Shown piece after piece: positions 1 to 5,835 of a stretch of 5,835 bases of DNA (position 1 is its first letter; each line of letters starts with the position of its first letter). Both the position numbers and the translations under genes were made by a program. Where the stretch lies: NCBI GenBank assembly GCA_030598525.1, contig JAUVPT010000119.1, positions 1 through 5,835 of the forward strand, given 5' to 3'. Source of the DNA: Gemmatimonadota bacterium. Its GTDB lineage: Bacteria; Gemmatimonadota; Gemmatimonadetes; Palauibacterales; Palauibacteraceae. The notes beneath the pieces are model-generated. The model searched no databases. It was not told the origin of the DNA and was given only the letters and a program-made list of their open reading frames with translations.

Positions 1-3000
1 AGATCGCCGTTGAGGTCCAGTCGCTCGGCCCTCCGGGCCAGCACGTTCACCACTCCCGGTTCGTTCTCCACCCCTCCACCCAACAGAATCAACGGCGCCC
101 GCAACGTGTCCCCGAGGGCCTCCCTCACATCGGGCATCACCACGAAGTTCGAGAACCCGGTTTCGTCTTCCAGCGTCACGAACATCACCCCTTTGGCCGT
201 GCCCGGACGCTGGCGGCAGATTGCCAATCCCGCGACCTGGACTTCGTCACCGCTGCGGCGCGATCGGAGAACTTCCGCCGTCAATACGCCCTGGCGTTCG
301 AGCCTTGGACGCAGGAATTCCATGGGGTGTCCCTCCGACGACAATCCGACGCACCGATAGTCCGCCGCCACCCGCTCCAGGGCCGTCATCTCCCGAACCG
401 GGGCCGCTGACTCACATGCCCGACGGGCGAGCGGACCCGCATCCCCCCGGGCCTGGCGCAGGAGCTCCCACAGGGCCTGGCGGCGGCCGGGCCACAGGGT
501 CTCGAAAGCGCCCGCCTCCGCCAGCACGCGAAGATCGGGAGGGCCGAGACCACTTCGCCGCATTACGTCCTCCACGCTCTGGAATAGTCCCTCCTCGCGA
601 GCCACCTGGAGCCTTTCTCGGGCCTTCGGGCCGAGGCCGTGCACGAGGCGAAGACCGATTCGTAGGGCAGGAGCCTGGCTCCGAGGAGGCTCCGAGTCCA
701 AAGCAGCCGGAGCGGGGAGGTGAGATCCCTCCAGCGTCGAATCCCACTCCGAGTGAGCCAGGTCCACCGGACGCACTTCGACTCCATGCCGCCGCGCGTC
801 GTTGATGATCGTCGCCGGTGAATAGAAGCCCATGGGTTGTGCGTTCAGCAGCGCCGCGTAGAACTCGGGCGCGTAGTAGTGCTTCAGGTAGGAGGAGGCG
901 TACACCAGTAGAGCGAAGCTCGCCGAATGACTCTCGGGAAAGCCGTAGTTGGCGAACGCCGTCAGGTACTTGAGGATCTGAGCGGCCACCTCCGGCGCTA
1001 TCCCGTTTCGGCTCAATCCCGCCACGAGGTCTCTCTCGACTTCCAGCATCTTCCGGTGTGAGCGTTTGAACCCCATGGCCCGACGCATGTTGTCCGCTTG
1101 ACCGGGGGTGAACCCGGCCAGGGTGATGGCCACCTTCATCCCCTGTTCCTGGAACAGTGGAACGCCGAGCGTCCGCTTCAGAAGCGGCTCGAGCCGCGGA
1201 TCCAGGTAGGTAACCGGCTCTTCTCCGTTCCGTCGCCGCAGGTACGGGTGCACCATGTCCCCCTGGATGGGTCCCGGGCGGATGAGGGCCACCTCGACCA
1301 CCAGGTCATAAAAACAGCGGGGACGCACACGGGGGTGCGTGTTCATCTGGGCCCGAGACTCGATCTGGAACACCCCCACCGTATCCGCCGCACAGATCAT
1401 GTCATATACCGCCGGATCGTCCGGCGGCAGGCGAGCCAGGTCGATCGATACGCCACGGGTGCGTCGGATGGTGTGGATGGCATCGCCCAGCAGCGTCAGC
1501 ATCCCGAGGCCCAGGAGGTCGAACTTGATGAAACCCGGAAGATCGAGGTCGTCCTTGTCCCACTGGATCACCGTACGGCCTGCCATGGAAGCCCGCTCCA
1601 CAGGCACGACCTCGCCGATCGGCCGGCCGGAAATCACGAACCCACCCACGTGAATCGAACGGTGACGGGGGAGGTCTTCCAATCCGGCAACGGTCCGGAC
1701 GAGGGCCACCGTCCTGGGGTCGGAGGGATCGAGGCCGGCGCGCACGGCGCCACCCTCTGCGAGCCTGCGGGCCGCATCTACGGCGCCTCCGCGATCCACT
1801 TCGAGCGAGAGGCGATCGCTCTCCTCCGAAGAAAACCCCAGGACCCTGGCCGCATCCCGGGCTGCCATCTTTCCCCGATATGTGATGGACTCGCATACCA
1901 TGGCGGCGTGCCGACGACCGTATTTCTGGTACACGTACTGGAGAACTTCCTCCCGGTCCCGGTGGGCGATGTCCAGGTCGATGTCCGGCGGCTCGTGTCG
2001 AGACTCGGAGAGGAAGCGCTCGAACAGCAGGTCCAGTCCTATGGGATCCACGGCGGTGATCCCGAGGCAGTAACAGACCGCAGAATTGGCGGCGGACCCT
2101 CTGCCCTGCACCAGAATCCCCCGCCGGTTCGCGAATCGGACGATGTCCCACATGATGAGGAAGTAGTCGGCCAGGTCCAGGCGGCGGATGATCCCGAGTT
2201 CGTGCTCGATCTGTCGAAGGTGCCGGGCATCGAGGCGACCCCCGTATCGCTCGTGCGCTCCCTGTTCCACGAGTCCCCTCAGGAACGCGTTTCGCTCCCC
2301 TCCTCCGGGCACATCAAAGGGGGGAAGCCGTGGCTTCAGGTCGGTCATATGGAACCGGCACCGGTCGGCTACGCGTATCGTCTCCCGAAGAGCGTCCCGC
2401 CCCCACCGCTCGCGCATGTGGGCGGTCCCTTTGAGATACCACTCACCGTTGGGCGGCAACCGGTCATTCGCCTCATCCAGGGTGGTTCCGTAGCGGAGAC
2501 AGGTCAGTGCATCCAGCACGATTCGATCGCGCGGACAGGCGTACCGCGGCGCGTTGACCGGAAGCCACGGAAGTTCAAGATCACGGGCGTGCCGGATCCA
2601 CGCGGAACAACGGCGCGCGTCGGCAGGAAGCCCGTGATGCTCCAGGGCCAGGTGCAGGCGGTCGGGGAACATGGCCCTCAGCTGTTCGACCCGATAGACG
2701 AACCCCGGCATCCCGGGCAGTTGGTTCTCCGTCATGATGAGACACGTCAACCCTTCGGTCCTGTCCTCGATCTCGGTGAAGACGAGACCCGGAGAGCCCC
2801 GGGGAGAAGCCAGGCGCGCCCGGGTGATGAGCGCCGATAACGCGTGGTATCCAGCGAGATTTTCAGACAGGAGAACCAGGCGCAGCCTGCCGTCACCGAC
2901 ACGGCCGGAGACCATTCGTTTTCCGTCACCCAGTCGGACTTCACCCCCGACGATCGGACGCACACCCACATCGTCACACGCGCGTGTGAACCGCACGGCG

Positions 3001-3155
3001 CCTCCGAGATCGAACACGTCGGCCAGGGCGAGGGCCGGCATCCCCATGGCCGCCGCCCGTTCCGCCATGTCTTCTGGATTCGAAGCACCGGCCAGGAGAG
3101 AAAACGCCGATCGCGCCGCCAGCTCTACGAAGTCGGACGGGCCATCCCCCTTCAC
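1..3155 (-). CDS. dnaE2: Error-prone DNA polymerase III alpha-type subunit DnaE2 (ImuC), C-terminus cut by window edge
   Basis: C-family DNA polymerase that performs error-prone translesion synthesis with ImuA and ImuB. I translated the minus frame, and 1051 codons are open to the window edge. Domains: PHP from about residue 9 (FVELAARSAFSLLAGAS); polymerase core with PDIDLDI at 390-396 and KFDLLGL around 545-550. By alignment with E. coli alpha (D401, D403, D555), D393, D395 and D546 are the catalytic aspartates, and all are present. Family-typical blocks follow: VFQIESRAQM, VALIRPGPIQGDMVHPY, FQEQGMKVA (668 on), GFPESHSASFA and LLNAQPMGFYSPAT; the last separates DnaE2 from replicative DnaE1. 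A C-terminal OB-fold begins near 971. Roughly 15-40 residues are probably missing. The start is inferred: an in-frame TGA lies at 3207-3209, and GTG at 3153-3155 has GAGAAG eight bases upstream and puts the PHP motif at the usual distance; TTG at 3159-3161 is the alternative. The PHP metal ligands are eroded (AAR for HxH; ADV for TDH), so proofreading by this domain is unlikely. Confidence 0.97.
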   Translation of the reverse strand, partial: MKGDGPSDFVELAARSAFSLLAGASNPEDMAERAAAMGMPALALADVFDLGGAVRFTRACDDVGVRPIVGGEVRLGDGKRMVSGRVGDGRLRLVLLSENLAGYHALSALITRARLASPRGSPGLVFTEIEDRTEGLTCLIMTENQLPGMPGFVYRVEQLRAMFPDRLHLALEHHGLPADARRCSAWIRHARDLELPWLPVNAPRYACPRDRIVLDALTCLRYGTTLDEANDRLPPNGEWYLKGTAHMRERWGRDALRETIRVADRCRFHMTDLKPRLPPFDVPGGGERNAFLRGLVEQGAHERYGGRLDARHLRQIEHELGIIRRLDLADYFLIMWDIVRFANRRGILVQGRGSAANSAVCYCLGITAVDPIGLDLLFERFLSESRHEPPDIDLDIAHRDREEVLQYVYQKYGRRHAAMVCESITYRGKMAARDAARVLGFSSEESDRLSLEVDRGGAVDAARRLAEGGAVRAGLDPSDPRTVALVRTVAGLEDLPRHRSIHVGGFVISGRPIGEVVPVERASMAGRTVIQWDKDDLDLPGFIKFDLLGLGMLTLLGDAIHTIRRTRGVSIDLARLPPDDPAVYDMICAADTVGVFQIESRAQMNTHPRVRPRCFYDLVVEVALIRPGPIQGDMVHPYLRRRNGEEPVTYLDPRLEPLLKRTLGVPLFQEQGMKVAITLAGFTPGQADNMRRAMGFKRSHRKMLEVERDLVAGLSRNGIAPEVAAQILKYLTAFANYGFPESHSASFALLVYASSYLKHYYAPEFYAALLNAQPMGFYSPATIINDARRHGVEVRPVDLAHSEWDSTLEGSHLPAPAALDSEPPRSQAPALRIGLRLVHGLGPKARERLQVAREEGLFQSVEDVMRRSGLGPPDLRVLAEAGAFETLWPGRRQALWELLRQARGDAGPLARRACESAAPVREMTALERVAADYRCVGLSSEGHPMEFLRPRLERQGVLTAEVLRSRRSGDEVQVAGLAICRQRPGTAKGVMFVTLEDETGFSNFVVMPDVREALGDTLRAPLILLGGGVENEPGVVNVLARRAERLDLNGD

Positions 3156-3163
3156 GAGCAAGT

Positions 3164-3169
3164 CTTCTC
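3164..3169 (-). promoter_or_regulatory. Weak ribosome-binding site for dnaE2
   Basis: GAGAAG on the minus strand lies eight bases before the GTG at 3155. It is a modest Shine-Dalgarno match, but it favours GTG over the TTG at 3161, for which the spacing would be only two bases. The small CGGAG/CTCCG hairpin ends against it and could partly mask it. Confidence 0.45.
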
Positions 3170-3213
3170 GGAGCGCGTCTCCGCAGCGAAGCGAGGATCC
3201 GCAGGATCAAGAG

Positions 3214-3313
3214 AAATGTCGCAGGTCAAGGCGCACGACGAGCGACGACCGAGGCGTACTGAGGGGTACGCTGCAGGAAGTCGCGAGGAGTGCAACGTAG
3301 AGATGCGGCATTT
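3214..3313. repeat. About 100-bp imperfect palindrome with 10-bp inverted ends (candidate REP/MITE-like dispersed element)
   Basis: The ends are AAATGTCGCA (3214-3223) and TGCGGCATTT (3304-3313), complementary at 9 of 10 positions. The centre is a perfect 6-bp stem, GCGTAC (3254-3259) and GTACGC (3266-3271), with a 6-base loop. The arms between pair in register over about 13 of 21 positions, including GCAC and GCGAC blocks, so the whole unit can fold as one long bulged hairpin on either strand. It begins 11 bp after the imuB stop. The sequence style (GCGACGACCGAGGCGTAC...GTACGC) resembles intergenic repeats I recall from other high-GC bacteria, but there is no second copy in this window to prove it is dispersed. 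Confidence 0.6.
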
Positions 3314-3324
3314 ATCGCCGATCC

Positions 3325-4767
3325 TCAGTCGTAGAAGCCGTGCAGCCACCACTTCGCCTCCTTCTCCTTCCCCCTCCCCCGCCACTCCCGATACAACCAC
3401 AACAACTCCCCGTCTTCCGTGCAGGCCCGGTAGTATTCGCGCCGATAGGGATCCTTCCACCAATCACCGGAAAGACGCTCCGGGCCCTCGGCGACGATCA
3501 GCGAACGACGCCCCGCGCGATCCCGAAGCTCCCGGGGACAGCCTTTACTGGCCCATACATCTACCTCGACCGGTTCGGGCAGGAGGTGAAGCGTGCTCTC
3601 GAGCGCTCCATCCGCGGACATGATCCGGCTCGTGCCCGGGGATGGGTCGGAGCGGACCTTTTCCTCCTCCGGTGTCTCGACGGAAGCCGCCGGTCGCCAC
3701 CGATTGCGAGACTCGGGTCGATGGATCGCGCGGGGATGGGGCCATGCCACCGCCTGTTCGCCCAGTCGGGCACGCAGACGAGAAAGAGCCGCGGCTGCCG
3801 CCATCGGATCGCGCCAGTCGCCCGTGAAAAGATCCCCCTGGCGCGCACCCGGAGGCGCCATCTCTTCCACCCGCAACGTGATTCCTTTTACCGGGGCCGC
3901 CAGGCAACCCTTCGCATCCACGGCGCGCTCCAGGGCTGCGCGACACAGGTCGTACAGCAGGTCCTCCCGCCTCGTCGCACGTGCCGGAAGCACCTTCGCC
4001 CGCTGCGAGGCGACGGATCCGTCCAGTTGAAGCTCGAGTGAAAGGCGGGAAGCACACCGTCCCACGCGCAGCAGATCGGAGCATACCCTGTGCAGGAGGT
4101 GACGAAGCACGAACAGCAGCGGCTCCAGCGTGACCGCCGCCCCGTCGAGCTCCAGCGAGGACTCGGGGAGCTCGTCTGTCGTAAGGGAGCGGAAGGCTCG
4201 ATCGTCCTCCGCACAGGCCCACCGGTGCGCCTGCACACCGGCAGGGCCGAATCGGACTTCCAGCTCACTCCGGTCTCGAACGGCCAGTTCCCCTATACGG
4301 TGGAACCCCAGCGTCCGCAGGGTCTCGCGCATTTCGTCCGGGATCGGTAGAACCGACAGTGGCAGGGGGAGCAGGAAAGCCGGGCCGGCGCCCGGAGGCA
4401 CGATGATCGTGGCTTCCTCGTGCACGACACCCTGGGGAAGAGCCGAAATATCCGACTTCCGACCGTCCAGGTGTCTGGCCAGCATCGCCGCGGCATCGGC
4501 CACAACCGACACGTCCGCCACACCGGCCCAGGCCCTGGTGAACCCCGCCTGCAGTACGGCCTTCCGAAGTGTACGGACCAGGGCCGACTCGCCCCCCCTT
4601 CGGTCCCACCCTCGCGCGTCTACCCGGCACGCCCCGGAACCCACCGGAGCTACGCGCGGTGAGCCGGCCAGTAGTGCCGTCGCGAGGCGGGTTCCTCCTG
4701 GATCGATGGAGAGTGCGGAACCTTCAGTCGTGAGAACGGTGGCCACACGGGATGGTGCGATGCTCAA
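3325..4767 (-). CDS. imuB: ImuB, inactive Y-family polymerase-like scaffold with a shortened N-terminus
   Basis: ImuB proteins are Y-family homologues without polymerase activity that bridge the beta clamp and DnaE2 at lesions. Seen here in 480 residues: a first-strand-like segment (RVATVL, 7-12); palm strand SPRVAPVGSGACRVDARG at 36-53; helix-hairpin-helix region at about 137-177 (LPLSVLPIP...LGFHRIGEL); little finger at about 205-300; clamp-binding pentapeptide QGDLF at 310-314; a linker rich in P, R, E and S at about 345-385; and a C-terminal domain with GPERLSGDWW, REYYRACTEDG and WWLHGFYD, typical of ImuB. The position of the SxDE catalytic motif reads GSGAC, so the acidic residues are lost, as in the family. 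Only about 24 residues separate strand 1 from the palm strand, where a Y-family fingers subdomain would normally add several tens. The start is TTG, overlapping the imuA stop (TTGA), with GGAAGG ten bases upstream. Identity is secure; the exact start is less so. Confidence 0.92.
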   Translation of the reverse strand: MSIAPSRVATVLTTEGSALSIDPGGTRLATALLAGSPRVAPVGSGACRVDARGWDRRGGESALVRTLRKAVLQAGFTRAWAGVADVSVVADAAAMLARHLDGRKSDISALPQGVVHEEATIIVPPGAGPAFLLPLPLSVLPIPDEMRETLRTLGFHRIGELAVRDRSELEVRFGPAGVQAHRWACAEDDRAFRSLTTDELPESSLELDGAAVTLEPLLFVLRHLLHRVCSDLLRVGRCASRLSLELQLDGSVASQRAKVLPARATRREDLLYDLCRAALERAVDAKGCLAAPVKGITLRVEEMAPPGARQGDLFTGDWRDPMAAAAALSRLRARLGEQAVAWPHPRAIHRPESRNRWRPAASVETPEEEKVRSDPSPGTSRIMSADGALESTLHLLPEPVEVDVWASKGCPRELRDRAGRRSLIVAEGPERLSGDWWKDPYRREYYRACTEDGELLWLYREWRGRGKEKEAKWWLHGFYD

Positions 4768-5480
4768 GTCGCCGGACCCTTCCGGTCCCGGGCCGGATCG
4801 GGTCCCCAGGGAGGAGACACCGGGCAGAGAAGTGGTACTTCCACCGCACCTCGTTTTCCTACCCGTACCCAGATGGGCCGGACGGAAGGAAGAAAGGGTC
4901 CGAAATCCTCCTGTACGGATTCCATGCGACCCGCACGAAAAGACAGACGGAGGGCGGCCATCGGAACGTGCCCCACCGTCAGAAAAACGGCGTTTGCCTC
5001 CTCGGCCAGGCGCTGCAGACGTATCGTTACGGCTCGTCGCAGCAGAGGATCGCCTTCTTCGGATGCCGTGGTGTGCGTGGATGCCAGGAGCGCTACGGCC
5101 CCGAACGCGCCACTTCTAAGGATCAGGTCGGCACACCAGGCGGCCTCGGCTGGATCCGGAGGACGAATGACCCAGAACCTTCCCTCTCCCGCGATCAGGC
5201 CGACCCAATCCGGCGCGTACAGGGAACGAGCGGGATCGATGAGCGCGATCGACTCGCCGGTGGCTCGCAGGCTGGCCATAGCGGCCCGAAGCAGCGATGT
5301 CTTCCCACTCGACCGGGGACCCAGCCATTCGACTACCTGGCCGCGAGGCAATCCACCCCCGGGCAACAGCGTATCCAGAGAAAAAACGCCCGTGGGAACG
5401 GAACCGCCCGGACCGCGAGGTATCGATTCGATCCGTTCAATCTGCCGTTCCAGCTCCACGATGGCCGCCGAGCGCCGCAT
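4764..5480 (-). CDS. imuA: ImuA, RecA-like partner of the translesion polymerase cassette
   Basis: ImuA proteins are RecA-fold relatives, often annotated as SulA-like or RecA-like, that act with ImuB and DnaE2 in damage-induced mutagenesis. This one has 238 residues: an N-terminal helix (AAIVELERQIERIES), the pre-P-loop segment VPTGVFSLDTLLPGGGLPRG (28-47), and a Walker A motif GPRSSGKT at 54-61. A second strand follows, ESIALIDPARSLYAPDW (76-92). A hydrophobic strand, AFGAVALLAST (125-135), sits where Walker B is expected but has no aspartate. The C-terminal part holds RLQRLAEEANAVFLTVGH and a basic beta region WVRVGKRGAVEVPLL. The ATG at 5478-5480 is well supported by GAGGAGG five bases upstream. 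The gene is first in the cassette, and its TGA overlaps the imuB TTG, implying translational coupling. The P-loop and genetic context make the call strong. The level of ATPase activity cannot be inferred. Confidence 0.88.
   Translation of the reverse strand: MRRSAAIVELERQIERIESIPRGPGGSVPTGVFSLDTLLPGGGLPRGQVVEWLGPRSSGKTSLLRAAMASLRATGESIALIDPARSLYAPDWVGLIAGEGRFWVIRPPDPAEAAWCADLILRSGAFGAVALLASTHTTASEEGDPLLRRAVTIRLQRLAEEANAVFLTVGHVPMAALRLSFRAGRMESVQEDFGPFLPSVRPIWVRVGKRGAVEVPLLCPVSPPWGPDPARDRKGPAT
4778..4783 (-). promoter_or_regulatory. Ribosome-binding site for imuB
   Basis: GGAAGG on the minus strand, inside the 3' end of imuA, is ten bases upstream of the TTG at 4767. It supports TTG as the start and coupling to imuA translation through the TTGA overlap. 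Confidence 0.45.
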
Positions 5481-5485
5481 CTCCC

Positions 5486-5492
5486 CCTCCTC
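5486..5492 (-). promoter_or_regulatory. Strong ribosome-binding site for imuA
   Basis: GAGGAGG on the minus strand, five bases before the ATG at 5480, fixes the imuA start. Confidence 0.75.
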
Positions 5493-5516
5493 CCGAATAC
5501 CGAATAAACACCGAAA
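5492..5516. repeat. Short direct repeats CCGAATA/CCGAAA upstream of imuA
   Basis: CCGAATA occurs twice in perfect tandem (5493-5499 and 5500-5506), followed by CCGAAA at 5511-5516. They sit between the candidate -35 region and the Shine-Dalgarno site, where a repressor or activator could act. They do not match LexA sites I know, and the regulatory role is inferred from position only. Confidence 0.45.
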
Positions 5517-5533
5517 GTCAAGAGATGATACAA
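5503..5533 (-). promoter_or_regulatory. Candidate imuA promoter
   Basis: On the minus strand, TTGTAT (5533-5528) and GTTTAT (5509-5504) are separated by 18 bases. They lie in the only A/T-rich stretch upstream of imuA, and would start the transcript near 5497. A better -35 match, TTGACT (5521-5516), lies within this span, but its 16-base partner TATTCG (5499-5494) would place the start inside the Shine-Dalgarno site. Matches are weak and the assignment is tentative. Confidence 0.3.
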
Positions 5534-5577
5534 CACCGCCCTCGTGGCCGGCAAGGTCACACGAGGGCAGCTCGGTG
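5534..5577. repeat. Strong stem-loop upstream of imuA
   Basis: GCCCTCGTG (5538-5546) and CACGAGGGC (5560-5568) form a perfect 9-bp inverted repeat with a 13-base loop. Alternative outer arms CACCG (5534-5538) and CGGTG (5573-5577) extend it to 13 bp, with a 5-base bulge on one side. No T-run follows on either strand, so an intrinsic terminator is unlikely. It lies just upstream of the candidate imuA promoter, and could be an operator or a transcript structure. Confidence 0.6.
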
Positions 5578-5708
5578 CGTCACTGGAGTGAGAAGAAGAC
5601 TCCGATCAGTTCGGCTGTTTGATCAGGAACGTCCCCAGTAGGGCCTCTAGGACCACTCAAGTCCGTTTACCCGCATATTTCCGCGATGTGAACTTACGGG
5701 TTTTCTAC

Positions 5709-5729
5709 GGTAGGACACACAGTCCTGCC
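5709..5729 (+). other. Hairpin in the leader of the right-hand gene
   Basis: GGTAGGAC (5709-5716) pairs with GTCCTGCC (5722-5729): eight pairs including one G-T wobble, with a 5-base loop ACACA. It lies about 80 bases before the plus-strand ATG. It may be part of a structured leader, but I could not match it to a known RNA family. Confidence 0.4.
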
Positions 5730-5753
5730 AGCGGATGACCACATCCATGCCCC

Positions 5754-5782
5754 ACCCCTGAAAGCCGTTCTAAGGGGTTTTG
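5754..5782 (+). terminator. Weak terminator- or attenuator-like hairpin before the right-hand gene
   Basis: ACCCCT (5754-5759) pairs with AGGGGT (5773-5778) across a 13-base loop and is followed on the plus strand by a short T-run within TTTTGATT. The stem is only 6 bp and the T-run is short, so termination would be inefficient. Its place 28 bases before an ATG suggests attenuation if it works at all. Confidence 0.25.
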
Positions 5783-5796
5783 ATTCCCAACTACAC

Positions 5797-5803
5797 GGAG
5801 GGA
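5797..5803 (+). promoter_or_regulatory. Ribosome-binding site of the right-hand gene
   Basis: GGAGGGA, six bases before the ATG at 5810, is a near-ideal Shine-Dalgarno site. It is the main evidence that a gene begins there. Confidence 0.6.
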
Positions 5804-5809
5804 CCGACC

Positions 5810-5835
5810 ATGCTTGGAGGATTACTACACCTGGG
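5810..5835 (+). CDS. Start of an unidentified protein, cut by the right window edge
   Basis: Eight full codons and a partial one are visible after the ATG, reading MLGGLLHLG. The strong upstream Shine-Dalgarno site and the divergent orientation relative to imuA support a real start. The residues are hydrophobic and glycine-rich, which could begin a membrane segment, but this is too little to assign a family. It does not look like the start of LexA. Confidence 0.45.

Larger units (their letters stand above)
3156..3324 (-). other. imuB-dnaE2 intergenic spacer
   Basis: 169 bp separate the imuB stop codon from the chosen dnaE2 start. I see no coding sequence in it. The imuB-distal part carries two small stem structures close to the dnaE2 start: CGGAG/CTCCG (3169-3173 and 3179-3183, 5-base loop) and GATCC/GGATC (around 3195-3207). 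The rest is the long imperfect palindrome annotated separately. No clear promoter or T-rich terminator is visible, so dnaE2 is probably still read from the imuA promoter, but a dedicated promoter cannot be excluded. Confidence 0.7.
5481..5809. other. Divergent intergenic region between imuA and the right-hand gene
   Basis: 329 bp without a convincing gene. From imuA outward it holds the ribosome-binding site, heptamer repeats, candidate promoter, the 9-bp stem-loop, a GATCAG direct repeat (5604-5609 and 5621-5626), and two further hairpins nearer the plus-strand gene. I found no CTGT-N8-ACAG or GAAC-N4-GTTC LexA box. No tRNA or known riboswitch consensus was recognised. Confidence 0.7.

Noticed and set aside
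1402..2151. 249-codon minus-strand frame inside dnaE2
   Set aside because: It is offset from the dnaE2 frame, low in complexity (R, G, P) and without family motifs. The dnaE2 frame is continuous through it, so no frameshift is implied.
1098..2840. 580-codon plus-strand open frame
   Set aside because: It is exactly codon-on-codon antisense to dnaE2, so it is kept open by high-GC codon bias. Its translation has no recognisable domain, and the minus frame encodes all conserved DnaE2 motifs.
4130..5119. 329-codon plus-strand open frame across imuB and imuA
   Set aside because: It is rich in S, R and P as expected of a GC-rich shadow frame, and lies opposite two clearly conserved genes.
5538..5568. 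Stem-loop considered as an intrinsic terminator
   Set aside because: No run of T follows the stem on either strand, and no gene ends nearby.
5617..5632. CTGT-N8-GAAC near-match to a LexA box
   Set aside because: The second half is GAAC, not ACAG. It mixes half-sites of two different LexA classes and is not palindromic.
5699..5716. Partial resemblance to a GGTT-N2-C-N4-G-N3-ACC type LexA site
   Set aside because: The first half matches, but the last half-site reads GAC rather than ACC and the palindrome fails. It is also far from imuA.

Overview
The window holds a bacterial translesion-synthesis mutagenesis cassette, imuA-imuB-dnaE2, on the minus strand, followed at its right end by the first bases of a divergent plus-strand gene. 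The DNA is GC-rich, with strong G/C preference at third codon positions. The organism is a high-GC bacterium that I cannot place further. The protein style (compact RecA-like ImuA with a GPRSSGKT P-loop, and DnaE2 with an eroded PHP metal site) resembles cassettes of proteobacteria, Acidobacteria and related phyla. That is an impression from memory, not a measured affiliation.

Layout, right to left in the direction of transcription. Positions 5810-5835 are the start of an unidentified plus-strand gene with a strong Shine-Dalgarno site. Positions 5481-5809 are a divergent intergenic region with several stem-loops, a tandem CCGAATA heptamer just before imuA, and no consensus LexA box I recognise. 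imuA (5480-4764) encodes a 238-residue RecA-fold protein. imuB (4767-3325) overlaps it by four bases (TTGA) and encodes a 480-residue Y-family polymerase-like protein. A 169-bp gap follows, containing a roughly 100-bp imperfect palindrome with 10-bp inverted ends (3214-3313). dnaE2 (3155 to beyond position 1) encodes the error-prone C-family polymerase. Its frame is open for 1051 codons to the left edge, so only a short C-terminal tail is missing.

How the parts work together (established for this family): DnaE2 extends DNA past lesions. ImuB is a catalytically dead Y-family scaffold that binds the beta clamp and recruits DnaE2. ImuA is a RecA-like partner needed for the same damage-induced mutagenesis pathway.

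The system itself is known. The most unusual points are an ImuB whose N-terminus is too short to contain a normal fingers subdomain, and the palindromic element separating imuB from dnaE2, genes that are commonly packed tightly. No wholly new system is evident.
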